A DNA stretch of 64,000 bases. It comes from Primulina eburnea (Eukaryota; Streptophyta; Magnoliopsida; Lamiales; Gesneriaceae). Positions 48,947-58,722 of the stretch are shown piece by piece. The stretch lies in contig NC_133101.1 of assembly GCF_022965805.1 (NCBI RefSeq), forward strand, positions 13,797,054-13,861,053. Reading direction: 5' to 3'. Under the pieces are notes generated by a model. The model did not search any database. It saw only the letters and a program-made list of their open reading frames with translations, and had not been told where the DNA came from. Each line of letters starts with the position of its first letter. Within the stretch, counting starts at the first letter, position 1. Made by a program: the position numbers and the translations under genes.

Positions 48947-51280
48947 TTATATTGGAGATGGGGAGAGTAAATATTCAGGCTGTAATCTTTGAAGAAGTAT
49001 CCCACATAAGGGACAACATGGTGAGAAAGATTTCTTGAAGGCTGAAGATTCGAAAAAAGATTTATAATTGGAAGGGTATAAAGGCATCGTGAAAAAAATT
49101 AGAAGTGTCAACTTTGAAGCTCGTCTTTGACAACACATGCAAAACCAGGAATATTTAGCAGGGCAAAGTTTCATAGATACAGAACATCGATGTAGCTTAT
49201 GGGTTTGATCAACTCCATTGCCATTCTTCACTCCCGAACAAATGGCGTATTCTATTGATTCAAATGGCACAATTGCTGAACAAAAACTGCAATGTTCTTC
49301 ATATTCAAAACTCTCTCTCCAGTTAATAAAGCTAGAATGGAACCAGCCTTCAGCTAATAGATTGATACAGTATCTTAAGATGCTATTCTATGTATGTGTG
49401 CATGAATGAACCAAAAGAAGTTCAACAAAGATAAGAACATCATGAATTACCTCTTCTTAATTTTACCAACTTTGGCAGCAAGAAATTTTAAATCATCCTC
49501 GACAATTTTCTCATGAAGTGAGATATAGTTCTCCAGTGGTGGCCATTCATCAGGACGCCAACAGCCAACATCACAAAAATTTGTTGGCACATCTGACAGA
49601 AGATCTAAAATGGCAGAAAAATATAAACCAACAAGTCTTCTCCGTAGTTCATTTTCACATCACAACTGCAACTCCTTCCATACATTTGTCTGTTCCTCTA
49701 TGGCACTACTGAATCTTTCCAAGTCTTGGTGTTTTCTACTCTCGCTCACCTCATCATTTTTAAGCACAACATGCCTGATGATTACATTGATGAGGTGCAA
49801 ATTACGGGTTGAAAGAGTGGGCAAAATTTTAAATGCCGTAGACAAGAACGTAGTACAAATGCTAAAATTGGATCCAAAATAAGATGTCAACCATTTCTCC
49901 AGAATATGCTCTACATAGTTTGGTATCGACTGTTTGAAAGACACGAGGGCTGATCCCAAATGTTCAGAAGCCCACTGAGACTCCCACACAGACTCAGAGA
50001 CCATAATATGTTTTTTTCCCACCAAATTAATTCTACCTCAGGGAAACCAGGAAATGATCCGAAATCAATATCAAAACATATATTGGAGGAAGTGTCCAAT
50101 TTCTGCCCTCCAATCCAAAGGAACTCGATAGCAGCTTTCTGAGTTCTGTAAAATTACAATAACATTTATTGGTCAATCAAACATAGGTAACTGTTTGATA
50201 GGTTAGTTCTTATTGCTTCCATTCAGCTTTTGACTAAATCATCAAAATTTTCTTTTAAATAAATGTGGGTGCTTGTTTGTTGCAAGCATCTATCCACATG
50301 GCAGTTGCTATTTCATCATTTGTTACCAGAAAATATAATTTTAAAAGTTCACCTTTCTTGGTACATGGGATTTAATAAATCAGAATCAAATCTTCGAGCC
50401 TGCAAATAACAGACACCAAACTTCTTAGAACTAGATTTAAGTACAGGGGTATCAATGACATCTATTCAGCATAAGGTAAAAGGTGACCAAGTGCAAGAAA
50501 AGGATCAAGAGATTCCATTGCTTAGAGTCATTACAGTCAACTAAGCTTCTTTTCCTAGGTATTATTATATGACTACTGTTCCGGAGAGATGAAATTTTGA
50601 TCTTTCTATTTTCCTCTTTATTTTTATTTTCAGTAAATTTTCTTTATTTTTGTAAAGGGTGAGAAGCAAGATATTGACCAATTTCATGTGAAACATATTA
50701 TGAGAGAAGTAAAAAATCAATTTTTTGGATGGTATGTTATCTAAGAGTTTTCTCAAAATGCTATGAATAGAATTCAGTTTTTTCTTCAAATCTTGAATCG
50801 CTACATCGAGTGAGTTTATTATTTTGACTTAAAATTTGTTAAGAGAGAAAAACTAGTACAATATTCAGGATAAGTTCATGTACATTCCAACTATAAGAGA
50901 ATGGACAGATGGAATATGATACCACAGCAATTGCCAAGCTCCCATGAGATACTGCCAGACCAAAGCAAGAATCATATACATATGGAACCTGCAGAGAAAA
51001 TCTAGAGTTTATTGGAAACAAATATGCAAATTTAAAACAGAAGTAAACATGAAAAATTAATGCATACAACCGGGGAACTATTCAAACCAGGAGTATTTGA
51101 AGGAATGTGTATTTCCCTTAGTGCTTTCCCAACTAAATTCCACGCTTTCATAGAGTTGTCCTGTAATACATGAACTGATCAAGTAATCTGGAGGGCTACC
51201 AAGCTTTTCAACCTCAAGGCTTTCTGGTTGAGGCATTACTTGATAACAAAAGCAATTAACATGGATTTTTTAATTTTTAA
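48947..51280 (-). pseudogene. Copy C: TFIIIC90-like WD40/zinc-finger gene, exons 11-15, pseudogene
   Basis: Five 3' exons are present: 51068-51160, 50923-50988, 50353-50399, 49451-50145 and 48947-49382. The last exon is fully open and encodes the zinc-finger region with Cys pairs (HCSFCSAIVPF, RCSVSMKLC, WFCMCCQR, CCPLCGILL), ending at TAA 48947-48949. Exon 14 is complete at its 3' end, unlike copies A and B. It is broken by a 7-bp deletion at 49952/49953 and by TGA at 49660-49662 where copy A has Cys. Intron 10 is interrupted by element E4, so exons 1-10, if they survive, lie to the right of the window. Confidence 0.8.
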
Positions 51281-51840
51281 TGTCACGCCCCGAGTCCGAA
51301 GCATCGATGACATCCGGCATTGTTTAACAATTAAATTGAAAACAATAAAGCCTCGTATCAAATTCAAACCAGTCTTTTTCATAAAATAATATTGTCTTTA
51401 CAATGACAATGGAACGAAGGTTACATCAAAGTTTTCATAAACGAAATACGACAAAACAATAATTTGAAGCTTATTCTTGATCACTGATTCACCAACCCCA
51501 TAATGCATCCTGCTCCTCTTCATTTACTTGCTCTTCATCCTTATCTGAAATTTGTAAGGGGTGAGTTTTTTGGGAAACACTCAGCAAGTGGGGGTCGATC
51601 GATTTCCAATGATACATATAGATCTTAATCCTTAAAACATTTCTTTATCAACTTTCAAAACTTATAACAGTTAACTTATCATATCAAAACGAACAATTAT
51701 AATAGATCAGATTTTACAAAATGGTTCAGAAACAGATCAGATCAGATCATATACAGAACATAACAGATCGGAACAAACAGAACACTGTTACTCATCTCAA
51801 TTCCATGGTCAAATTGTCCCCAATATGTTAGTCCTCTAAG

Positions 51841-51925
51841 GGGCCAGACAGAACATGGTTTTATACCCACCAATGGGGGCCAGACAGAACATGGTTTTAT
51901 ACCCACCAATGGGGGCCAGACAGAA
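51841..51925. repeat. 36-bp tandem repeat in E4 LTR
   Basis: Units beginning GGGCCAGACAGAAC recur at about 51841, 51877 and 51913. The first two are complete and identical, and the third is partial. Confidence 0.85.
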
Positions 51926-52452
51926 CTACAATTCTCGTCCCATTTTCAATTCGACTCGTAACAGTGCAAAAAAAATTCATAAGTCATAGACAGAACTTTT
52001 CAGATATTCGGATTTCGGAGTTTTCATACTAACACAGCGAAATCAAGAAATTCGAAGTACAGAAGAGAACACATAATCGATCGAAATTTTAAATAAAGCA
52101 GACTGATATTTTCGAAAATCAGGACACACCAACATGCATGTCACATTATTTATATCAAGGTTTGAAAATACAAACGAAGTTCATATTCAAAAGCCCACTT
52201 GATTTTTTTGTAGAAGGATTTCGAAACTTGTAATCTTTGATACAACTTTTCTCTCGAAATTTCTGCAGCACTTCGACGTATTTTTCAAAAAATACTGCTT
52301 TCACTTCGACAGTATGATGACGCAAAATCTCTAGCACTTCAATCGCACGAGCTTCTTTTCTTCCTTGAAATTTCGGCCGAGTGGTTTGAGAAGGGGGGAA
52401 AGCCGAAATTTTGAGGTTTTCTTGGGATAACTTTTTCTATCACCCTAGAGTC

Positions 52453-52461
52453 CTATTTATA
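52453..52461 (-). promoter_or_regulatory. TATA box in E4 LTR
   Basis: Minus strand TATAAATAG, 437 bases into the LTR in element sense, similar in depth to the E5 site. Confidence 0.6.
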
Positions 52462-52898
52462 GAGAATCCCTTGCCCCTTTGCCTCCCCTTAGCCGTCCCC
52501 TTGGCCTCCAAGAAATGGAGTAATGGTGGTCAAAGGTTATTAAATCATCAAGCTCCATACTAAGCATCAAAAGCCATTTCTTGCATCATAATTGTGTCTT
52601 GATCTCCTAGCTCATCCCTTAGCTCCTCCATGGATTTCCTCAAAGGTTATTTCTTGCACCATGATCTTGTCTAAACCTTTAGCTCTCATTTTAGGACAAA
52701 CATGGTTGAGATTCCTTGAGCTGAAAGATTCCGTCTTTGAGCTGGGGTTTTACTCCTCTCATGAAAAATCTTTGATGGACATGATCAGTTGCAGCTTGGC
52801 CTCCCGTTGAGTCTCTTCTCGAACTTTGAAACCACTTCCTCGAGTTACACTAATTGAAAATCTTATTTACTTTGGATCAAAAATATCGGGTTCTCACA

Positions 52899-52936
52899 TC
52901 CATCCCTCCTTATTAAAAGTTTCGTCCTCGAAACTT
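52899..52936 (-). other. E4 polypurine tract and conserved hairpin
   Basis: On the minus strand AAGTTTCG-AGGA-CGAAACTT (52917-52936) makes an 8-bp stem, followed by a purine run AATAAGGAGGGATGGA (52899-52914) next to the LTR. Confidence 0.85.
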
Positions 52937-52948
52937 GCATTAGCTTGA

Positions 52949-55900
52949 TCATTCAAATAGGTGAGGGTATTGCGATCGCATCTTCTCTTCGAGTTCCCAA
53001 GTTGCCTCTCTTTCAGTATGATTTGACCATTGTACCTTGACATAAGGTATTGTCCGATGTCGCAATGCTTGTTCTTTTGTTTCCACTATTCGGATAGGGA
53101 CCTCTTCATATTTGAGTTCCTCATTCAGATTACCTTCGATCATTAGTGGCGTAACTTTAAGTACATGGTTCGGGTCTGGGACATACTTCCGTAGTTGTGA
53201 AATGTGAAAAACATTATGTATTCTGGACATCTCAGGTGGTAAAGCCAGTCGATAAGCTAAAGTTCCCACCTTGCCCAGTATTTCGAACGGTCCCACATAT
53301 CTTGGGTTCAACTTGCCGGATTTGCTGAACCGAACTACTCCTTTAATGGGAGAGACTTTGACGTAAGCTTTTTCACCAATCTCTAATTCGAATGGTCTTC
53401 TTTTCAAATCTGCCCAGCTTTTCTGTCTATCCTGGGCTGCCTTGAGTCTCTCCTTGATTATGGCTACTTTATCAACGGTTAGCTGTATAAGTTCTGGTCC
53501 GGTAACGGCTTTTTCTCCGACTTCGTCCCAATATAAGGGCGATCTACACTTTCGACCATATAGGGCCTCATACGGGGCCATCTCAATGCTACTGTGATAA
53601 CTGTTGTTATAGGCAAATTCAATCAGAGGTAATTGTTCGCTCCAATTTCCAGAAAAATCCAGTGCACATGCCCTTAGCATATCTTCAAGGGTTTGAATTG
53701 TTCGCTCGGTTTGGCCGTCAGTCTGAGGATGATAGGCCGTGCTGAGCGTAACTTTGGTTCCCATGGCCTTTTGAAAACTTTTCCAGAATCTTGACACGAA
53801 TCTTGGGTCTCTGTCAGACAGTATACTTGCTGGTACTCCATGTAGTCTCACTATGTTGTCCATATACATAGTGGCTAATTTATCCAAATTATAATTCATC
53901 CGTACTGGCAAGAAATGTGCGGACTTAGTCAATCTGTCAACGATCACCCATATTCCATCATGGCCTTGCCTCGATCTTGGTAGTCCGACTACAAAGTCCA
54001 TGGAGATGTTATCCCACTTCCACTTTGGTATTTCTAATGGTTGTAGAAGTCCTCCAGGCCGCTGATGCTCCGCCTTGACTTGTTGACAGGTTAGACACTT
54101 TGCAACGAAGAAAACTACGTCTTTCTTCATCCCATTCCACAAGTAGTTGTTTTTCAAATCCCTGTACATTTTGGTGCCTCCTGGGTGTACTGAAAATCTT
54201 GATTTGTGCGCCTCTGTCATTACTTCTCCCCGGATATCATCAATAACTGGTACATATAACCGTCCTTTCATCTAGAGTACACCATTTTCGTCAATTTCAA
54301 ATTCTGGAGCTTTTCCTTCTTGGATTTGTTCTTTAATTTTAAGGATGGAAATGTCTTGACTCTGCTTCAATTTGATGGCCTCTCGAAGGCCTGGTTGTAC
54401 TGATAGTGAATATAAGTTAACCTTTCCAGGGTTCCTTCGGCTTAATGCATCTGCTACCTTATTTGCCTTACCCGGATGATAGTTGATTGTCAGATCATTA
54501 TCCTTTAGCAGTTCCATCCATCTTCGTTGCCTCATATTTAATTCCTTCTGAGTGAAAATATACTTGAGTCTCTGGTGATCAGTAAAAACTTCGCATTTTA
54601 CTCCATAGAGGTAATGCCTCCAGATTTTAAGTGCAAACACCACTGCGGCTAATTCCAAATCGTGAGTAGGGTAATTTTGCTCATACGGCTTTAGTTGCCT
54701 TGATGCATAAGCAATTACTTGACCTTCTTGCATTAGTAAACACCCTAGTCCTCCTTTTGAAGCATCACTGTATATAGTGAAATCCTTACCATCTTCGGGT
54801 AGAACTAATACGGGTGTGGATGCAAGTTTTGTCTTCAGAGTCTCGAAACTCCTTTCGCATGCTTCGTTCCAAATAAATTTTGAATTTTTCTGAGTAAGTT
54901 TGGTGACTGGGATAGCTATTGACAAAAATCCTTCTACAAATTTTCTATGATAGCCTGCTAATCCTAGAAAACTTCTTATCTCTGTCACTGTTTTAGGTTG
55001 AGGCCAATCTTTAATTGCCTCCACTTTCTTAGGGTCTACTGACACCCCTCGTTCTGAGATTATATGGCCTAGGAACGCCACACTTTTTAGCCAGAATTCA
55101 CACTTCTTGAATTTGGCATAGAGTTCTTTCTCTCGTAATGTTTGCAAAGTGAGACGCAGATGCTCACTATGTTCTTCCTTACTTGGTGAGTACACCAAGA
55201 TGTCATCTATGAACACTACCACGAACTTGTCGAGATACGGTTTGAATACTCGGTTCATAAGATCCATGAATGCTGCAGGAGCATTGGTTAGACCAAACGG
55301 CATTACCGTGAATTCGTAGTGCCCATACCTTGTCCTAAAAACAGTCTTAGGGATATCTTCTGCTTTGACTTTTAACTGATGGTAACCTGATCTGAGATCA
55401 AGTTTTGAGAAAACTTTGGCTCCTTTCAGTTGGTCGAAAAGGTCATCTATTCTCGGGAGTGGGTACTTATTCTTTATAGTGATCTTGTTCAACTCCCTGT
55501 AGTCAATACATAGTCTCATGCTCCCGTCTTTTTTCTTTACGAAAAGCACTGGGGCTCCCCACGATGATGCACTGGGGCGAACCTGCTTCTTGTCCAGTAG
55601 TTCTTGCAGTTGTTCCTTTAGCTCTTTTAATTCAGCAGGAGCCATTCGGTATGGTGCCTTAGAGACTGGTGCAGCACCAGGGACCAAGTTGATTTCAAAT
55701 TCTACTTCTCTATCGGGTATCTCTCCCGGTAATTCTTCGGGAAAAACGTCTGGAAATTCTTGAATAATTGGAATATCTTCCAACTTTGGGACTTCTTCCT
55801 CTTTGACTTCATTAATTACTGTCAGATAAATTTCTTCTCTTCCTTTTATGGCCTTCCAGGCTTGCGAGGCAGATAGCAGAGATTTTCTTTCCTTGGATTT

Positions 55901-56674
55901 CCCTTGATATACGACTTCCCTCTTTGCTGGAGTCTGAAGTCTAATTTCTTTCTTCTGACAGTCTACTATGGCATGGTTTTTAGCTAACCAGTCCATTCCA
56001 AGAATGATGTCAAACTCCACCATATTGAGTTGAATCAATTCTACTTCGAAAATTTGTTTGCCGATAAAAATTTTACAGTTTCGATATACTTTGTGGGTTT
56101 CGATTATTTTGCTAGCCGGTGTTGCTACTCTTAACGGTTCACTAAGAATATCATGCTCAAGTTTAAGCTTCTTAGCATATCTTCTAGACACAAACGAATG
56201 TGTGGCACCACAATCAAACAAAGCATATGCAGGCATTTTATTGAGTAAGATGGTACCTGCCACAACTTTGTTGCTATTATCGGCTTCCTCTTGGGTTATG
56301 GCATAAACCCGAGCATTTGTCTTGTTTTCATGTTGTTTGCTGGGCCCCGACCCTTTGTCCTTGTTGTCTGGACAGTCCTTAATTCTATGTCCCACCTTTC
56401 CGCACTTGAAACAAGCGCCTGTCTTCCGATAACATTCCTCAATATGTTTTTGTCGACATGTATCACACCATTTTCCTTCGGTGTTACCAGTACTGCCAGA
56501 ACTTCCTTTGAAGGATCCACCTGAATAATTTGGTTTCTTGAACTTGGGATTATTCTGTGTGGATTGATTGTTCACCGGTCTCTTGTTCTTGTTTTCTTCT
56601 TCACGTCGCTTGATATCGGTTTCTGCGCTCATTGCAGCGCCCATTAAGTCCGCAAAGCTGCTTGGTTTGTACAC
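52949..56674 (-). pseudogene. E4 pol: zinc knuckle to chromodomain-like end, one stop
   Basis: Two frames, 54272-56674 and 52949-54271, are in register and separated only by TAG at 54272-54274, where E5 has Trp. In order: zinc knuckles ([27 protein letters not shown]), protease ([10 protein letters not shown]), RT ([12 protein letters not shown]), RNase H ([14 protein letters not shown]), integrase ([37 protein letters not shown]) and chromodomain-like end ([20 protein letters not shown]). The protease triad reads D-C-G rather than D-S/T-G, an unusual residue next to the catalytic Asp. The Met-like start at 56674 is not natural, as the frame continues upstream into gag past one TGA. Confidence 0.9.
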
Positions 56675-56692
56675 TGCCAGTGCCGACTGAAT

Positions 56693-57247
56693 TCAGCTGT
56701 TGAGTCCCTTCTTGAAACGGTGCATTTTTAACGTTTCATCTGACATGATTGTCGGGACGTAAGTTCCCAAATCGTTGAATTTTGACGTGTACTCCATTAC
56801 CGTCATATCTGGTGACTGTCTGAAATTCTCAAACTCATTCAGCTTTTGTAGACGAAACTCGGCCGGATAGTATTGTTTCAGGAATTCCCTCTTGAAAATT
56901 TGCCACGTGATATCTTCTACTTCTGCTAGAGGTAGCGACACAGTTTCCCACCATTTCCTAGCCCGATCCTCCAAAAACGGGGTTGCGACTTCTACTCTTA
57001 ATTCTTCCGGTATTTCTAGTAAATGTAGTTGTGTTTCCACGTTCTTGAGCCAGTTGTGGCTGACTTCTGGATCTGGGTTCCCATCAAAAGTTTGAACTCG
57101 ATTCCTCCTCAGAGATTCGTAGTGATACTTAATCCCACGTGGCTGAGGTTCTTGGGGTGGTTGGATGGCGTTGACCATTGGATTCACAAATCCTTGTAAT
57201 GTTGCAGCGACGATAGTTGCTATTGCCATCATATCCTCTTGACTGAG
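56693..57247 (-). pseudogene. E4 gag, 3' part, cut by E3
   Basis: Capsid frame with NWLKNVETQLHLL, RARKWWETV and FKREFLKQYYPAEFR, typical of plant gypsy Gag. It ends at TGA 56693-56695 where Arg is likely, in register with pol downstream. On the other side it runs straight into the E3 LTR at 57248: an open frame continues to 57271, but those last codons are LTR sequence, not gag. The start of the gene is outside the window. Confidence 0.88.
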
Positions 57248-58264
57248 TGTAGTGACCCGTTCCAGAATCACCTACTAATCAAGAACTAAGCATGCAATTA
57301 ACTTAATTAATAACAATCAGAGATAAACGCGGAAAAGGCCAATTAACGAAAGTTATACAACCCAATCGGAATCCAGAATACTCAAACTAAACTGAAAATA
57401 TCTGATACAACCATATCGAAATAGAACAGTAATGAAGAACTAACTCAACCGTCTACTCCACGTCCTCCTCGACCTCCTCCTGAGCCATCCAACCTGAGGC
57501 CTGCCCCGTGGGAATGGGGTGTCCAAGATAAACAAAACCGAGGACGTGAGCGATAAGAACGCCCAGTACAAAAGTATGAGTATACAAACCTATATGAAAT
57601 GCACATGTTATGATATGATACCAGGGTAGTCAAGGAACAGGAGTCACAAAAGATCTCAAAATGCTCAGTCTAGAGGCGCCAAGTGGATAGTGCCGCGCGG
57701 TACTCCTCTGGGTCACTGCATCCACTACAAGATCAGACGTGGACCTAAAATGTCCCGGATCACCGAAGCCCTCCGGACCCGTCGGCCACTGTGTACTCTC
57801 GGTGTCCATGCGTCCACAAGACAGGGCTGAGCGGCCCCACAAGATATAGCTTATCTCGAAAGAGATACAGCTCAACAGCAAAGGCTATCTCGAAGGAGAT
57901 ACGGCTCAACATGAAATGCAACATGCATCATAAAGCGTGACATAATAGCATGCATCATATGACATATATCAATGCAGCAAATAATCATGCAACACATATA
58001 TGAATGTATACTCAACCAGGATATCTCGGATAGTACTTTCGTACCTCACACCAGCAGATCCTAGCGATCAGCCCTATCAACAAGCCTGCGTCCGTAGACA
58101 GCCCACTGATGCCACTAGCTCCCAACTAGAGCACAGCTTCGCTACAACACCAGTAGCTCCCTGCTAGTGCCTGAACCTCGGAAAAAGCCTAGAAACCCGA
58201 CAGAAACGACTGAAACACTCTGGAATGCTCGGAAATGGCGAGTCACAAATGAAATCTCGCACCT

Positions 58265-58273
58265 CTATTTATA
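58265..58273 (-). promoter_or_regulatory. TATA box in E3 LTR
   Basis: Minus strand GGC-TATAAATAG-AGG, only 9 bases downstream, in element sense, of the palindrome array. It is a consensus plant core promoter. Confidence 0.7.
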
Positions 58274-58281
58274 GCCAACGA

Positions 58282-58543
58282 TCGGACGATCCGATCCACT
58301 TCGGAAGATCCGATCACTACACTTCGGACGCTCCGAACCCTGATCGGACGCTCCGAACCCTGCATGTCTTCCACGAGTCCAGCCACCTGTCTCGGACGAT
58401 CCGAACCCTGATCGGACGATCCGAACCCTTCCACGTGTCAAGCCACCTGTCTCAGACGATCCCACCTGTCTCGGACGATCCGAACCCTCTTCGGACGATC
58501 CGAACCCTCTTCGGACGATCCGAACCTGGTTCGGTCCTTCCGA
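58282..58543 (-). repeat. E3 U3 array of TCGGACGATCCGA palindromes
   Basis: About eleven units of TCGGA-NNN-TCCGA start at 58282, 58301, 58324, 58344, 58392, 58412, 58471, 58491, 58511 and 58531, with a degenerate one near 58452. Many are spaced 20 bases apart and joined by ACCC(T) linkers. The arms are perfect inverted repeats while the central three bases vary (CGA, AGA, CGC). Confidence 0.9.
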
Positions 58544-58601
58544 TCCCACCGAAACATAATAAATCCAATAATTAACTCAAATTAGGTATCGGGATACTAC
58601 A

Positions 58602-58637
58602 TTCTCCCCCCCTAAAAAGGATTTCGTCCGCGAAATC
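58602..58637 (-). other. E3 polypurine tract and conserved hairpin
   Basis: Minus strand GATTTCG-CGGA-CGAAATC (58620-58637) has a 7-bp stem; the outermost pair is G-C where E1 and E2 have A-T, and the loop is CGGA instead of AGGA. A purine run AGGGGGGGAGAA (58602-58613) adjoins the LTR. Confidence 0.85.
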
Positions 58638-58722
58638 TCGTCTGAAGAATGACAAATCTGAACAACAATACATTCAACTTAGGAATGAAATACAACTGGA
58701 AATACAACTGAAATTACAACAA

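Larger units (their letters stand above)
51281..52898 (-). repeat. E4 3' LTR (1618 bp)
   Basis: Plus-strand ends TGTCACGCCCCG and GGGTTCTCACA, adjoining the polypurine tract at 52899. It has a TATA box (52453-52461, minus) and a 36-bp tandem repeat (51841-51925). The partner LTR is outside the window. Confidence 0.9.
51281..57247 (-). mobile_element. E4: Ty3/gypsy element, interrupted by E3
   Basis: Minus-strand element inserted in intron 10 of gene copy C directly after TTTTTAA (51274-51280). Its 3' LTR is 51281-52898. Pol and gag follow in one frame up to 57247, where the E3 LTR begins. The gag 5' end, PBS and 5' LTR must lie beyond E3, outside the window. Two nonsense codons interrupt an otherwise continuous gag-pol frame. 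Proteins are closest to E5. Confidence 0.93.
57248..58601 (-). repeat. E3 3' LTR (1354 bp)
   Basis: Plus-strand ends TGTAGTGACCC and GGGATACTACA. In element sense it opens with TGTAGTATCCC, then a palindrome array (58282-58543), a TATA box (58265-58273), and the remainder. The right copy starts at 63245 at a constant offset of 5997. Confidence 0.96.

Noticed and set aside
56693..57271. E4 gag start at 57271
   Set aside because: The codons from 57248 to 57271 belong to the E3 LTR, so the apparent Met start is an artefact of the insertion.
57445..57881. Two open frames in the E3 LTR, repeated exactly at 63442-63878
   Set aside because: They are identical only because the LTRs are duplicates of each other. 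No domain or signal supports coding.
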